DNA of 64,000 nt from Mycobacterium kansasii ATCC 12478 (GCF_000157895.3 NC_022663.1:6076001-6140000); one strand, 5' to 3'. Numbered from the stretch's first letter, positions 1-9,827 are shown. The notes: generated by a model from the sequence alone, not told the origin. Made by a program: numbers and translations.

Positions 1-649
1 ATTGCGCCCACTCGGTAACCAGACCGGGAAAGCACAGCTCGTCATAGGCCTGGATCTCGAGTGCCCGGCGGCCCAGAATGCGTGACGACGAGGACGCGGT
101 TGCCTTCGGCAGGCCCAGTTCTCGCCGCTGGGCGTCTTCAGGGCTCTTCGTGATGCGCCACTGCACCCACCACAGCGCCGAAACCAGCGCGCGATTCAAC
201 CGCGCCGGCAAGATCGGTAAGAGCTGGCCATTGACCCGCGCGGGCATGAAGTGCATCGTCGCCAGCCGAATGTCGTAATACTCTGCGATGTTGGCCGCAA
301 TGCCCTGGTGGATCATGCCGGTCAACACCAGATCGACGCCGCTTGCCAACGATCTCAGGGTCGCTGCCATATCGGCCCAGGCTTGACGCAGGTCCGCGAT
401 ACCTTCGCGCACCAACTTGATCGAAGTCTGCGGCTTCCAAAATTCGTGCAAGTTGTCTTCGTCGTTCAGCAGCGCCTGAGTGTCCGGCCCGTAGCTGACC
501 GCATCCAGTCCGGCCGCTTCGGCCAAACCGATCAGGTTGGGTGGCACCGCAAGGCGAACCTCGTGCCCCCGGCGTGCCAGCTCCCGACCGAGAGCCGTGC
601 AGGGCTCGACATCGCCGCGGGTGCCGTTGATCGCCAGTGCGAACTTCAT
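1..649 (-). CDS. Glycosyltransferase, GT-B/UGT type (N-terminal part, runs off the window)
   Basis: The minus strand reads open from an ATG at 649 to the window edge, giving the first 216 residues. The protein opens MKFALAINGTRGDVEPC, the N-terminal nucleotide-fold signature of GT1/GT28 enzymes that glycosylate lipids or natural products in mycobacteria, where close relatives act on glycopeptidolipid or phenolic glycolipid precursors. An AGGGGA ribosome-binding site lies 6 nt upstream of the ATG. It is followed upstream by two acyltransferase-like genes on the same strand, so a role in an acylated cell-envelope glycolipid is inferred. The sugar and acceptor cannot be told, and the C-terminal sugar-nucleotide-binding half lies outside the window. 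H37Rv has a similar gene (Rv1526c) in a comparable place. Confidence 0.85.
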   Translation of the reverse strand, partial: MKFALAINGTRGDVEPCTALGRELARRGHEVRLAVPPNLIGLAEAAGLDAVSYGPDTQALLNDEDNLHEFWKPQTSIKLVREGIADLRQAWADMAATLRSLASGVDLVLTGMIHQGIAANIAEYYDIRLATMHFMPARVNGQLLPILPARLNRALVSALWWVQWRITKSPEDAQRRELGLPKATASSSSRILGRRALEIQAYDELCFPGLVTEWAQ

Positions 650-704
650 CAGCGTCCCCTACCTTTTACTCGCCCCCAGGCGACCACAGTCCTGTGACTG
701 CGAG

Positions 705-2060
705 CTATCCGAATACCTCAGCGGTTAGCCGATAATCTGCAAGCGTTTCTTCTATCAATTCGCGCAGCTGCCGGTTCGAATTCTCCGCGTCAAGTTGATA
801 AGAGGATACGCTGATGAAAACTTTTCCATTCAGACGTCCGGAGAAAAGGTACAGCTGGCCGCTTTCCCGCTCGATGCTCTGTTTGGTCGCACCTTGATTG
901 AACAGACGTGCCGAGAAGTAGTCGGCATCGGTACCGTCTATACGGTTCAAGTCTTGACCAAGGTCCCTGACATTCGAACAGCAAACCGGCAAATCCGAAC
1001 TACCCAGGGCCAGTGCGGCCATCTTCCTGGCCAGCCACCTTGGCGTGTAAGGGGCCAGCGGCAGCGGTTTGAGCAGCTCGTTTGGGGACCCGTGGAGCGC
1101 AGCCAGGCTCTGTTTCATCTCGTTGCGGATGAGTTGCAAATCCGTTGTCACCCGGTCCGGGTCAACCCGGAAGGTAATGGCTGTCAGCGCATTCGCTCGT
1201 AAATCACCTGCGGTGCGTTCATTGACCGGCATTGTTATCGTGACGGCGCCATCAGCCGGGCTCAGCCGTCCCATGCGTTGCGCGAGCCTGGTCGCTAAAG
1301 CAACGAAAAGCGAATTACTGGACCCGCCGAGTTCGAGTACCCGGGCATCCCACAAAGCCAAATCGCAGGAAAATGTGACAGAAGGTACGACAATCGGCTC
1401 GTCGCTGCGGCTCGACTTAGCCGATGGTGTGCTTGTTCGCGTCTTCGCGCTCGAGTCGCGTTCGAGTACGAGCATGATGCAGGCGATCAGCGCCCGAAAA
1501 ACCTCGGGCAAGCCGCGGATGGCGTCCCACGCGTCGACAAGCAGTGCTCGTCCACGACTGCGCGATCGTGGCGGTGGATAGCCGAAATCTCGTGTGATGC
1601 CGTTGACGGCCTCGTGGATAGCGAGATGCAGCGCGACGCCGTCTACCACCGAGTGCGACGTGATCAGGGTTACCGCCGTCCCGCCGTCGTCCAGCGGGAG
1701 GACCCCCAGATGCCAGCAAGGTCCGTATTCTGGGTCGACCGGAATCTGCGCACGCTCATCCAGCCAGCCCATGATTTCAGCGCGAGATCGGGGTGACGGA
1801 GCGATGTCGATTTCCGGTGCATCGTGGTATGCGACCCAGCGGGGACGACCAAACGGTAACGGTGAACGCTCGATTCGGCGCCCAAGCCATCCACGGCCGA
1901 GGTGGCGGCTGAACCGGCGCAACCCTTCCAAGTCAACCGGACGATCATAGATCCAGGTGACTTGGCCGACGGTGTCAACGCCGGTTGCGCGCAACCGAAG
2001 AAAAGCTACGTGGTCGAGAAAGGCGATCCTGTTGTCCGTCATGGCCGAAGAACGTGCCAA
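705..2060 (-). CDS. Condensation-fold acyltransferase (wax ester synthase/PapA-like)
   Basis: A 451-residue protein with the HxxxDG catalytic motif of the condensation/acyltransferase superfamily (HSVVDG, residues 136-141), which transfers acyl groups from CoA or carrier proteins to hydroxyl groups. There is no signal peptide or clear membrane segment. I chose a TTG start because AAGGAG sits 7 nt before it, whereas the in-frame ATG at 2042 has no such site. It lies 43 bp downstream of a PapA-type gene and 55 bp before the glycosyltransferase, all on the minus strand, so one transcript is likely. The two acyltransferases are divergent from each other, suggesting two different acylation steps on one lipid. 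The substrate is unknown. Confidence 0.75.
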   Translation of the reverse strand: MARSSAMTDNRIAFLDHVAFLRLRATGVDTVGQVTWIYDRPVDLEGLRRFSRHLGRGWLGRRIERSPLPFGRPRWVAYHDAPEIDIAPSPRSRAEIMGWLDERAQIPVDPEYGPCWHLGVLPLDDGGTAVTLITSHSVVDGVALHLAIHEAVNGITRDFGYPPPRSRSRGRALLVDAWDAIRGLPEVFRALIACIMLVLERDSSAKTRTSTPSAKSSRSDEPIVVPSVTFSCDLALWDARVLELGGSSNSLFVALATRLAQRMGRLSPADGAVTITMPVNERTAGDLRANALTAITFRVDPDRVTTDLQLIRNEMKQSLAALHGSPNELLKPLPLAPYTPRWLARKMAALALGSSDLPVCCSNVRDLGQDLNRIDGTDADYFSARLFNQGATKQSIERESGQLYLFSGRLNGKVFISVSSYQLDAENSNRQLRELIEETLADYRLTAEVFG

Positions 2061-2103
2061 TTCGAAACTCCTTGGGAAAACCCGGATTTCCGGCCCAGCC
2101 GGC

Positions 2104-3612
2104 CTAGCCGGTGCGCCATGTGGTCAAGGGAGGGACCGCCGTCGCGGGTTCGTAAGCGCGCCGACTATAGGCAAGGTGCAGCTGACTGCCGTTGTGGCGC
2201 CGGGCCGGCATCACCTCGCGTCCCTCCGCTACGCGAACATAGGCGGCCTTCAGCGTCTCCGCGTAGCGGGTGACCGACTCGCGGGCGATCGGGTTGTTCG
2301 GGAACAACACCGTCAACTGGGTCTCTTTCTCGAACCGGTTGACCCGGATGTCGATTTGACCCATCATTCCGCCGTCGTGGCAGAGCCGGGCGTGCAAGCC
2401 TTCCACGTGGCAGTTGGCCAAAGCCGACAGCGGTGGAATGCCGGCGTCGAGGTAGAAGAGCAACGGTGCTCCCCATTGGCCTTTCCGCAGCCACGGAACC
2501 AGTTCCAGCACGCGGTCCAACGGCACTTCGGCCAATTCCCGGCCGGAATCAAAGCATTCCTGAGCCGCCTTGACGATTTCACCGAACGACGACCCGGTGG
2601 TGGGGACGGTGATCGGCACGAAGCCGGTGAACCAACCCGTCGTCATGAAATCCGTCTGGGTGCGGCGAATGTCGATGGGAACGATGGCGTGGAACTCGTC
2701 GGTTCCGGTCAATTCGTGTTCGGCAACTGCCGACATCGCGAGTACGCCGCCGCAGAACCGCGCTCCCGCCGACAAGCACGCCGATTCGAACGCGAGTGTC
2801 TGCCGCTCGTCCAGCAACCGGACGCCCATCATCTCGCACGGTGCTGATGTGTCCCCGAGTGGCAGTGGGAATTTGGGAAGGCACCCGTCGTTGCTCTCGA
2901 AGAATTGGGCCCATGCGCGGATAACCGGGGAGTCCAAGGTGAGCCCGGCCAGGTGCTCCTGCTGCCGGGTGCAGTAGTCGTGATAGCTGCCCGTCTCGGC
3001 CAGCCGCAACGGCGCTCCGCCCCCGACCAGTGCTACGTACATCAGGTGGATCTCGGCGAACGCGACACCGACGAACATGGCGTCGCAGTGAAGATGGTCA
3101 ATGGCCACACAGAAGGTGAAATGGTCTGCGCGCTGAATGATCGAGAAGCGGAAGCAGTCCCACTCCAGCGGGCTCGGAGTGGCCAACAGGTGGTCCCGCC
3201 ATTGGCTTTGCGTTGTCAGCTCACCGTGCTGGGTCGCGACGAACTGAATGTCGTTGGCTTTGTTGATGGTTCGCCGCACGAAGCGATCGCCCTCGGCGTG
3301 CTCGAACCAGCTTCGGTAGGTGTCGTGGCGACGCAGGTGCGCGTTGATGACGTGCGTCATGGTGCGGATGTCGCATCGACCGGGAATGTCCCAGGCGGAA
3401 ATCAGCAATCGCGACATCTCCAGGCCGCGGCTGGCGTAGGACCGGAAGTTACGCAGGTGATGGGCTTGCATATAGCTGGGCGGTACCGGGCTGATCGGTG
3501 CTTGCTTCGCCTTGGCGAGTGACGGCGGCGACGGTTGCCACGACACCAGCATGCCCGGCTCGGGGGCCCAATCGCGGATTGTCCCGGCCTCTACCTTCCC
3601 TACTCTGACCAT
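2104..3612 (-). CDS. PapA-family acyltransferase
   Basis: A 502-residue protein that starts like the polyketide-associated PapA proteins (MVRVGKVEAGTIRDW) and carries HxxxD (HLHCD, His173-Asp177) in a hydrophobic strand context. PapA enzymes esterify sugars or diols with fatty acyl or polyketide chains, for example trehalose in sulfolipid and polyacyltrehalose. The ATG at 3612 is preceded by GGGAGGA 3 nt upstream and matches the family N-terminus. The frame stays open for 53 further codons upstream, but those residues look unlike the family. The residue after the catalytic Asp is Ala rather than Gly. It heads the minus-strand acyltransferase/glycosyltransferase group, so glycolipid acylation is inferred. 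Which lipid (for example a lipooligosaccharide) is unknown. Confidence 0.8.
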   Translation of the reverse strand: MVRVGKVEAGTIRDWAPEPGMLVSWQPSPPSLAKAKQAPISPVPPSYMQAHHLRNFRSYASRGLEMSRLLISAWDIPGRCDIRTMTHVINAHLRRHDTYRSWFEHAEGDRFVRRTINKANDIQFVATQHGELTTQSQWRDHLLATPSPLEWDCFRFSIIQRADHFTFCVAIDHLHCDAMFVGVAFAEIHLMYVALVGGGAPLRLAETGSYHDYCTRQQEHLAGLTLDSPVIRAWAQFFESNDGCLPKFPLPLGDTSAPCEMMGVRLLDERQTLAFESACLSAGARFCGGVLAMSAVAEHELTGTDEFHAIVPIDIRRTQTDFMTTGWFTGFVPITVPTTGSSFGEIVKAAQECFDSGRELAEVPLDRVLELVPWLRKGQWGAPLLFYLDAGIPPLSALANCHVEGLHARLCHDGGMMGQIDIRVNRFEKETQLTVLFPNNPIARESVTRYAETLKAAYVRVAEGREVMPARRHNGSQLHLAYSRRAYEPATAVPPLTTWRTG

Positions 3613-4109
3613 TCTTCCTCCCAGTCGCCCAGCAGGTTGCGATGCACCGGAGAGCCAAGGGTGGTCCACAGAACCTGGCACGGTGATGACATTTGTAGGG
3701 ACCCGGGTGAACCGGGTTCGAGGTCTTGGCCGTAGCGATTTCGGGTTGCGCCACCGGTGCCGGCCCACCACACGTCACGGGACACGTTGGACGGGTCGGT
3801 GCCCCTGGCCAGCCAACGGACTGCGGTCGTGACGGCACTGGGTCGGCCGGGTATCGTGGTGTTCACATGCCCCCTCATTAACATGTCGTGCCTCCCCGAC
3901 GGCACGACCATATTGCCGTCGGTAAGGGTTGCTTATGCCCGACGTTGTGACGACCGTTCATCCGGGTATTTAGGTTTCTAGCGTTGGTGAGCTGAGCCTA
4001 GTTGATGGTTGGTGCTTAAATTTCGGTTTTCGCTGCATTGGGTTTAAACCCGTGGTTGAGGGGTCGCAGTTTGTTGGCTGGGCGGGGCTCGCGCCCTTGC
4101 TGCCGGGTA
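3613..4109. other. Long intergenic region between the PapA gene and the ileS leader
   Basis: About 500 bp with no credible gene. It must hold the divergent promoters of the PapA gene (minus) and ileS (plus). One clear element is an 8-bp perfect inverted repeat, CCGACGGC and GCCGTCGG at 3896-3903 and 3915-3922 with an 11-nt AT-rich spacer, placed about 285 bp upstream of the PapA start. Composition from about 3940 to 4060 is more AT-rich than the neighbourhood, as expected for a promoter. I could not fix a transcription start. Confidence 0.5.
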
Positions 4110-4287
4110 GGATCGGCCGCAACGGCGTTGATCCGGCTATCACCGGTGAGCCTTCGGAAGAACAGCGCAAAAGCCCAGTAGAACCGAACGGGTTGGCCCG
4201 TCACAGCCTGCAACGAGCGGCCGTGCGTAGGCGCGGCAAGCGGGGTGGTACCGCGGTGTTCGCGCCTCCGGCGCGTCGTCGTCCCCG
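4110..4287 (+). promoter_or_regulatory. T-box riboswitch, isoleucine type, in the ileS leader
   Basis: The leader carries the near-invariant T-box core GGGGTGGTACCGCG at 4242-4255, followed by a complementary CGTCCCCG that closes the antisequestrator/antiterminator helix at about 4280-4287. A short upstream hairpin (GGCT at 4135-4138 pairing with AGCC at 4149-4152) displays ATC followed by A at 4139-4142, a fitting isoleucine specifier. A GGATC/GATCC stem precedes it (4110-4134). The short stem I and absence of a U-run resemble the translational, ultrashort-stem-I T-boxes known for actinobacterial ileS. Uncharged tRNA-Ile would be sensed and the ribosome-binding site at 4308-4312 exposed. The sequestering pairing itself is inferred. 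Confidence 0.88.
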
Positions 4288-4317
4288 TGTCTTGTGACAA
4301 ACGACACAGGAGACGGC

Positions 4318-7300
4318 ATGACTGACAGCGCCTACCCGCGCAGCGACCTGGGCGCCGACCAACGTGGTGGCTCTCCGGACTTTCCCGCGATGGAAGCCCA
4401 GGTCCTCGAGTATTGGGCGCGCGACGACACCTTCCGCGCCAGCATCGCCCGCCGCGACGGCGCCCCGGAATACGTGTTCTACGACGGGCCCCCCTTCGCC
4501 AACGGCCTACCGCACTACGGACATCTACTGACCGGCTATGTCAAGGACATCGTGCCGCGATACCGAACCATGCGCGGTTATAAGGTGGAGCGCCGCTTCG
4601 GTTGGGACACCCACGGGTTGCCCGCCGAACTCGAGGTCGAGCGCCAGCTGGGCATCACCGACAAATCGCAGATCGACGCCATGGGGATCGCCGCGTTCAA
4701 CGATGCCTGCCGGGCTTCGGTGTTGCGCTACACCGGCGAGTGGCAGGCATATGTGACCCGCCAAGCTCGCTGGGTCGATTTCGACAACGACTACAAGACG
4801 CTCGATCTGTCGTATATGGAATCGGTGATCTGGGCGTTCAAACAACTCTGGGACAAGGGCCTGGCATACGAGGGATACCGGGTGCTGCCCTACTGCTGGC
4901 GCGACGAAACCCCGCTATCCAATCACGAACTGCGGATGGACGACGACGTCTACCAGAGCCGTCAGGACCCCGCTATCACGGTGGGATTCAAAGTAGCGGG
5001 TGGCCAACCACTTGAAGAGCTGGCCGGCGCATTCCTGTTGGTGTGGACGACGACACCGTGGACGCTGCCGTCAAACCTGGCCGTCGCGGTAAACCCCGAG
5101 ACGACATATGTACAGATCAAAGCCGGCGATCGGCGCTTTGTGCTGGCCGAGGCAAGGGTGCCTGCCTACGCTCGAGAGTTCGGAGAAGAACCCGAGGTTC
5201 TCGGTACCTATCGCGGCGCCGACCTACTGGATATTCGGTACCAACCGCCCTTTACATACTTTAGGGATTCGCAGAACGCATTTCGCGTACTGTCAGGCGA
5301 TTTCGTCACCACCGAAGACGGTACCGGCATCGTACATATGGCCCCGGCGTACGGCGAAGACGACATGGCGGTCGCGGAGGCTGCCGGCATCGCGCCGGTG
5401 ACTCCGGTCGATGCCAAGGGCCGCTTCGACGCCACCGTCGCCGATTACCAGGGGCAGCACGTGTTCGACGCCAATGCCCAGATCATCCATGACCTGAAGA
5501 AACAAAGTGGTCCGGCGGCGGCGAACGGCGCGGTGTTGATCCGCCACGAATCCTACGAACACCCTTACCCACATTGCTGGCGCTGCCGTAACCCGTTGAT
5601 CTACCGTGCGGTGTCGTCCTGGTTCGTCACGGTGACGGAATTCCGCGAGCGCATGGTCGAACTCAACCAGCAGATCACCTGGTATCCCGAGCACGTCAAG
5701 GACGGCCAGTTCGGAAAGTGGCTGCAGGGTGCCCGCGATTGGTCCATCTCACGAAACCGCTACTGGGGCACCCCGATTCCGGTGTGGAAGTCCGATGATC
5801 CCTCCTATCCGAGAATCGATGTGTACGGCAGCTTGGACGAGCTGGAACGCGATTTCGGGGTCCGGCCGGACAACTTGCACCGGCCCTACATCGACGAGCT
5901 GACCCGGCCCAACCCCGACGATCCCACCGGGGAAAGCACGATGCGGCGCATCCCCGACGTGCTCGACGTGTGGTTCGACTCGGGCTCCATGCCCTACGCC
6001 CAGGTGCACTACCCATTCGAAAACCGTGGCTGGTTCGACGGGGTCGATTGCGCCGATCCGGACCAACGGGTCGACGCCCACTATCCCGGGGACTTCATCG
6101 TCGAGTACATCGGGCAGACCCGCGGCTGGTTCTACACCCTGCACGTGCTGGCGACCGCGCTGTTCGACCGGCCCGCATTCAAAACCTGTGTGGCGCACGG
6201 GATCGTGCTGGGCTCCGACGGTCAGAAAATGAGCAAGTCGCTGCGCAATTACCCCGACGTCAACGAGGTGTTCCACCGGGACGGCTCCGACGCGATGCGC
6301 TGGTTCTTGATGGCCTCGCCGATCCTGCGCGGCGGCAACCTGATTGTCACCGAGCAGGGGATCCGGGACGGGGTACGGCAGGTCTTGCGGCCGTTGTGGA
6401 ATGCCTACAGCTTCTTGGCCTTATATGCGCCGAAAGTGGGTACCTGGCGTACCGATTCACGCCATGTACTGGATCGCTACATTCTGGCCAAGCTGGCGGT
6501 GCTGCGCGAAGACCTCACCCGGTCGATGGAGGTGTGCGACATCTCCGGAGCCTGCGAACAGCTGCGGCAGTTCACCGAGGCGCTGACGAATTGGTATGTG
6601 CGGCGGTCACGGTTGCGATTCTGGGAAGAAGACGGCGATGCCATCGACACCCTGCACACGGTGCTGGAGGTCACCACCAGACTGGCTGCGCCGTTGCTCC
6701 CATTGATTACCGAGGTGATCTGGCGCGCCGTGACCGGTGAGCGCTCGGTTCATCTGACGGACTGGCCGCAGGCCGATGCGGTGCCCGCCGACGCCGATCT
6801 GGTGGCCGCAATGGATCAGGTGCGCGAAGTGTGCTCGGCAGCGTCGTCACTGCGCAAGGCCAAGAAGCTGCGGGTGCGCCTGCCGTTGCCGAAACTGACT
6901 GTGGCAGTTGCCGATCCGGAACGATTGAAGCCGTTCGCCGAGCTGATCGCCGATGAGCTCAACGTCAAACAGGTCGAACTCACCGACGACATCGACACCT
7001 ACGGGCGGTTCGAGCTGACCGTCAACGCCCGGGTGGCCGGGCCGCGACTGGGCAAGGACGTGCAAGCGGCGATCAAGGCGGTCAAGGCCGGCGACGGCGT
7101 CGTCAATCCCGACGGCACCTTGACGGCAGGGCCCGCGGTGCTGCAACCGGAGGAATACAACTCACGGCTGGTGGCTGCCGACCCGGAGTCCACTGCGGCA
7201 CTGCCCGGCGGCGCCGGGCTGGTGGTGCTCGACGGCGCGGTCACCCCGGAATTGGAGGCCGAGGGCTGGGCCAAAGACCGCATCCGGGAACTGCAAGAGC

Positions 7301-7500
7301 TGCGCAAGTCAACCGGGCTGGACGTGTCCGACCGGATCAGCGTGGTGATAGCCGTGCCCGCCGAGCGTCAAGCCTGGGCACAGACCCACCGCGATCTCAT
7401 TGCCGGCGAAATCCTGGCCACCAGTTTCGAATTCGGCGACCCGTGCGGCGGCGTCGACATCGGCGACGGGGTGCGAGTCACGATCGCCAAAGCCGGCTAA
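4318..7500 (+). CDS. ileS: Isoleucyl-tRNA synthetase
   Basis: A 1060-residue class I synthetase that charges tRNA-Ile and edits valine. The HIGH-type motif is HYGH at residues 66-69 after FYDGPPFANGLP, and KMSKS lies at 637-641. The large CP1 editing insert lies between them, followed by an anticodon-binding region (about 740-890). Length and the long C-terminal part fit the mycobacterial/eukaryote-like IleS type. The start is the ATG 5 nt after AGGAG; a GTG 24 nt earlier is less likely because the T-box would act on this Shine-Dalgarno site. Monocistronic, under T-box control, and convergent with the sulfatase gene 38 bp downstream. Confidence 0.98.
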   Translation: MTDSAYPRSDLGADQRGGSPDFPAMEAQVLEYWARDDTFRASIARRDGAPEYVFYDGPPFANGLPHYGHLLTGYVKDIVPRYRTMRGYKVERRFGWDTHGLPAELEVERQLGITDKSQIDAMGIAAFNDACRASVLRYTGEWQAYVTRQARWVDFDNDYKTLDLSYMESVIWAFKQLWDKGLAYEGYRVLPYCWRDETPLSNHELRMDDDVYQSRQDPAITVGFKVAGGQPLEELAGAFLLVWTTTPWTLPSNLAVAVNPETTYVQIKAGDRRFVLAEARVPAYAREFGEEPEVLGTYRGADLLDIRYQPPFTYFRDSQNAFRVLSGDFVTTEDGTGIVHMAPAYGEDDMAVAEAAGIAPVTPVDAKGRFDATVADYQGQHVFDANAQIIHDLKKQSGPAAANGAVLIRHESYEHPYPHCWRCRNPLIYRAVSSWFVTVTEFRERMVELNQQITWYPEHVKDGQFGKWLQGARDWSISRNRYWGTPIPVWKSDDPSYPRIDVYGSLDELERDFGVRPDNLHRPYIDELTRPNPDDPTGESTMRRIPDVLDVWFDSGSMPYAQVHYPFENRGWFDGVDCADPDQRVDAHYPGDFIVEYIGQTRGWFYTLHVLATALFDRPAFKTCVAHGIVLGSDGQKMSKSLRNYPDVNEVFHRDGSDAMRWFLMASPILRGGNLIVTEQGIRDGVRQVLRPLWNAYSFLALYAPKVGTWRTDSRHVLDRYILAKLAVLREDLTRSMEVCDISGACEQLRQFTEALTNWYVRRSRLRFWEEDGDAIDTLHTVLEVTTRLAAPLLPLITEVIWRAVTGERSVHLTDWPQADAVPADADLVAAMDQVREVCSAASSLRKAKKLRVRLPLPKLTVAVADPERLKPFAELIADELNVKQVELTDDIDTYGRFELTVNARVAGPRLGKDVQAAIKAVKAGDGVVNPDGTLTAGPAVLQPEEYNSRLVAADPESTAALPGGAGLVVLDGAVTPELEAEGWAKDRIRELQELRKSTGLDVSDRISVVIAVPAERQAWAQTHRDLIAGEILATSFEFGDPCGGVDIGDGVRVTIAKAG

Positions 7501-7538
7501 CGGCGGGTGCCCCCGACGGGGACAGCCGCGCCGGCGGC

Positions 7539-9827
7539 TCACCGCAGCTGGATCGTCACCTCCTTGATGGTGGCGTTGAACGGGAAGGTGCCCTCGTAGG
7601 TATCAGCGGCCGGGGTGCCGCCGTCAAGCCCGATATCGAGCCCTTCGTCGGCGCTGAACCCCAGCGGGACGGTCCGCTCGATGCGCGATTCGGCTGCCTG
7701 GCACCCGTTCACCAGCAGTCTCACGACGCCACCTTTGCCCAAACCTCCACCGTCATAGTCGAATTCGATCGCGACCGTCGCATTGCCCGCGGGCAGCGGC
7801 GTGGCAGCGGCGACGGTCGTGTATTTCGACCCGAAATAGTTGTAGGTGAACTTGGCGAGTCCGTTCTGCACGTAGAGAGCCAGGCCGGCGAAGTAGCCGC
7901 CGGCGGCCAGGAGAACGCCCTCGACCGTCTCGCCACCGGGAGTGTCGATGACCGCGGTAATCGAGTAGGACCGGTTAAAGGCGCACCGAATGATGTCTTC
8001 AGGCATTCGGATTGATCCGTGCCCCAACGAAATCGAGGTTCGCTGGCCCAGTACCGTCGGCCGCGCACCGATCGCCCGTGCGGGGCCGCGGTCGTCGAGC
8101 GGAAAGACATGGTTCTTCTCAGCTTCAGCGTCGAATAGTGCCTTCAACTCGGCAAGCCGGTCGGGGTGCTGGGCGGAAAGATCAACGGCTTGACTGTAGT
8201 CCTGCGACAGGTCGTAGAGTTCCCAGCGGTCGTCGGAGAAGGCGGGCATCTTCGAACCCGGTTGCCACTGAATCTTGCCGTGATAGGTGCAGGCCATCCA
8301 GTCATCGTGATAGATCCCGCGGATGCCCTTGATCTCGAAATACTGGGTGCGGCGCCGGTCCGGGGCGGCGGCGTCGTCGAACGTATACGCCAGGCTGATG
8401 CCGTCGTGGGGCTGCTGTGGCACGCCGTTGACAACAACGGGTGCGGGGATGCCGGCGGCTTCCAGGATGGTGGGGGCGATATCGATGACATGGTGAAACT
8501 GCGAGCGCAGACCGCCGCCATCGTTGATGCGTTGTGGCCAGGTCACAATCATCGGATTGCGGGTGCCGCCGAAGTGACTGGCGAACTGCTTGGTGAACTG
8601 GAACGGGGTGCACATCGCCCAGGCGAAGCCGACCGGATACTCGTTGCTGGCCTTGGGCCCGCCGAAATCGTCGATCCGCGACAAGACGATCTCGGGATCT
8701 TCTTGGAGGCCGTTCAACGTCACCATTTCGTTGAAGACACCGGTGATCCCACCGGCGGCAGCTGCGCCGTTGTCACCGATGATGTAGACGACCATCGTGT
8801 TGTCCCAGACGCTCATGTCCTTGAGCGCGGTGACTATCCGGCCGATCTCGTGATCGGTATGGGCCAGGAATCCGGCGTAGACCTCCATGAGACGCGATGC
8901 GATGCGCTGCTGCTCGGCAGACATCGTGTCCCAGGCGGGTATCGATTCGTGGCGCGGCGTCAACGCGGCATCTGCCGGGATCACGCCCAATTCCTGCTGT
9001 CGGGAATAGATTTCCTCACGCAGGGTGTCCCAGCCGCCGTCGAACCGGCCGCGAAAAGGTTCGCTCCATTCCGGTGCCACGTGGTGCGGCGCATGGGTGG
9101 CGCCGGGCGCCCAGTAGACAAAGAACGGTCGGTCGGGCGACATGGCCTGCTGCCGATGTACCCATTCGATCATCCGATCCGCGAGATCGGTCGTAAGGTG
9201 GTAGTTCTCAACGCCGTCGGGCCGTTCGACCGGCGTCGTGCCGTGATACAAGCCGGGATTGTATTGGTGGGCTTCACCGCCCATGAAGCCGTAGAACTCT
9301 TCAAAACCCATCCCGGTTGGCCACCTGTCGAACGGGCCGGCCGGACTTACCTCCCATACCGGGGTGTTGTGCCATTTGCCGAACGCTGCTGTGCTGTAGC
9401 CGTTTTGGCGGAGCGTCTCGGCGATGGTGGCGGCAGATTTCGGGATGATGCTGTTGTAGCCGTCGTACCCGGTGGCCCATTCGGTGATGTTGCCCGTGTT
9501 GACCGCGTGATGATTCCGGCCGGTCAAAAGTGCGGCGCGAGTTGGGGAGCACAAGGCGGTGGTGTGAAACCGGTTGTACCGCAGCCCTTCCCGCGCCAGC
9601 GCGTCGCCGGTTGGCGTCGGCACCGGGCCGCCGAAGGTCGCCGTGGCGCCGAATCCGACGTCGTCGAGCAGGACGATCACCACATTCGGCGCGTTCTGTG
9701 GTGGGCGGATGGGAGCGATCGTCGGCATTGTCGACTCGGAAACCGTTCGCCCGGCTCTTCCCCCCGTCGGCGTGTCCGGCAACGGCAGCCGGGTCCGATC
9801 GACGGTGCTGGTCGAGTCGTGTGTCAC
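7539..9827 (-). CDS. Type I arylsulfatase (formylglycine-dependent)
   Basis: A 762-residue alkaline-phosphatase-superfamily sulfatase that hydrolyses sulfate esters. Metal-binding Asp55-Asp56 (VLLDDVGFG) and the modification motif CSPTRAALLTGR, with Cys93 to be oxidised to formylglycine, are intact, as is a later GDNG motif. The length resembles mycobacterial AtsA/AtsD. No signal peptide is apparent, so it is probably cytosolic. GTG start with GGAGGT 5 nt upstream. Its activating enzyme is not in the window. It sits on the minus strand between ileS and a methyltransferase gene, an arrangement I do not know from H37Rv, where dinX follows ileS. The natural substrate is unknown. Confidence 0.93.
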   Translation of the reverse strand: MTHDSTSTVDRTRLPLPDTPTGGRAGRTVSESTMPTIAPIRPPQNAPNVVIVLLDDVGFGATATFGGPVPTPTGDALAREGLRYNRFHTTALCSPTRAALLTGRNHHAVNTGNITEWATGYDGYNSIIPKSAATIAETLRQNGYSTAAFGKWHNTPVWEVSPAGPFDRWPTGMGFEEFYGFMGGEAHQYNPGLYHGTTPVERPDGVENYHLTTDLADRMIEWVHRQQAMSPDRPFFVYWAPGATHAPHHVAPEWSEPFRGRFDGGWDTLREEIYSRQQELGVIPADAALTPRHESIPAWDTMSAEQQRIASRLMEVYAGFLAHTDHEIGRIVTALKDMSVWDNTMVVYIIGDNGAAAAGGITGVFNEMVTLNGLQEDPEIVLSRIDDFGGPKASNEYPVGFAWAMCTPFQFTKQFASHFGGTRNPMIVTWPQRINDGGGLRSQFHHVIDIAPTILEAAGIPAPVVVNGVPQQPHDGISLAYTFDDAAAPDRRRTQYFEIKGIRGIYHDDWMACTYHGKIQWQPGSKMPAFSDDRWELYDLSQDYSQAVDLSAQHPDRLAELKALFDAEAEKNHVFPLDDRGPARAIGARPTVLGQRTSISLGHGSIRMPEDIIRCAFNRSYSITAVIDTPGGETVEGVLLAAGGYFAGLALYVQNGLAKFTYNYFGSKYTTVAAATPLPAGNATVAIEFDYDGGGLGKGGVVRLLVNGCQAAESRIERTVPLGFSADEGLDIGLDGGTPAADTYEGTFPFNATIKEVTIQLR

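Noticed and set aside
4294..4317. GTG at 4294 as the ileS start
   Set aside because: It lies before the Shine-Dalgarno site that the T-box would control; the ATG at 4318 follows AGGAG at 5 nt and fits the family N-terminus.
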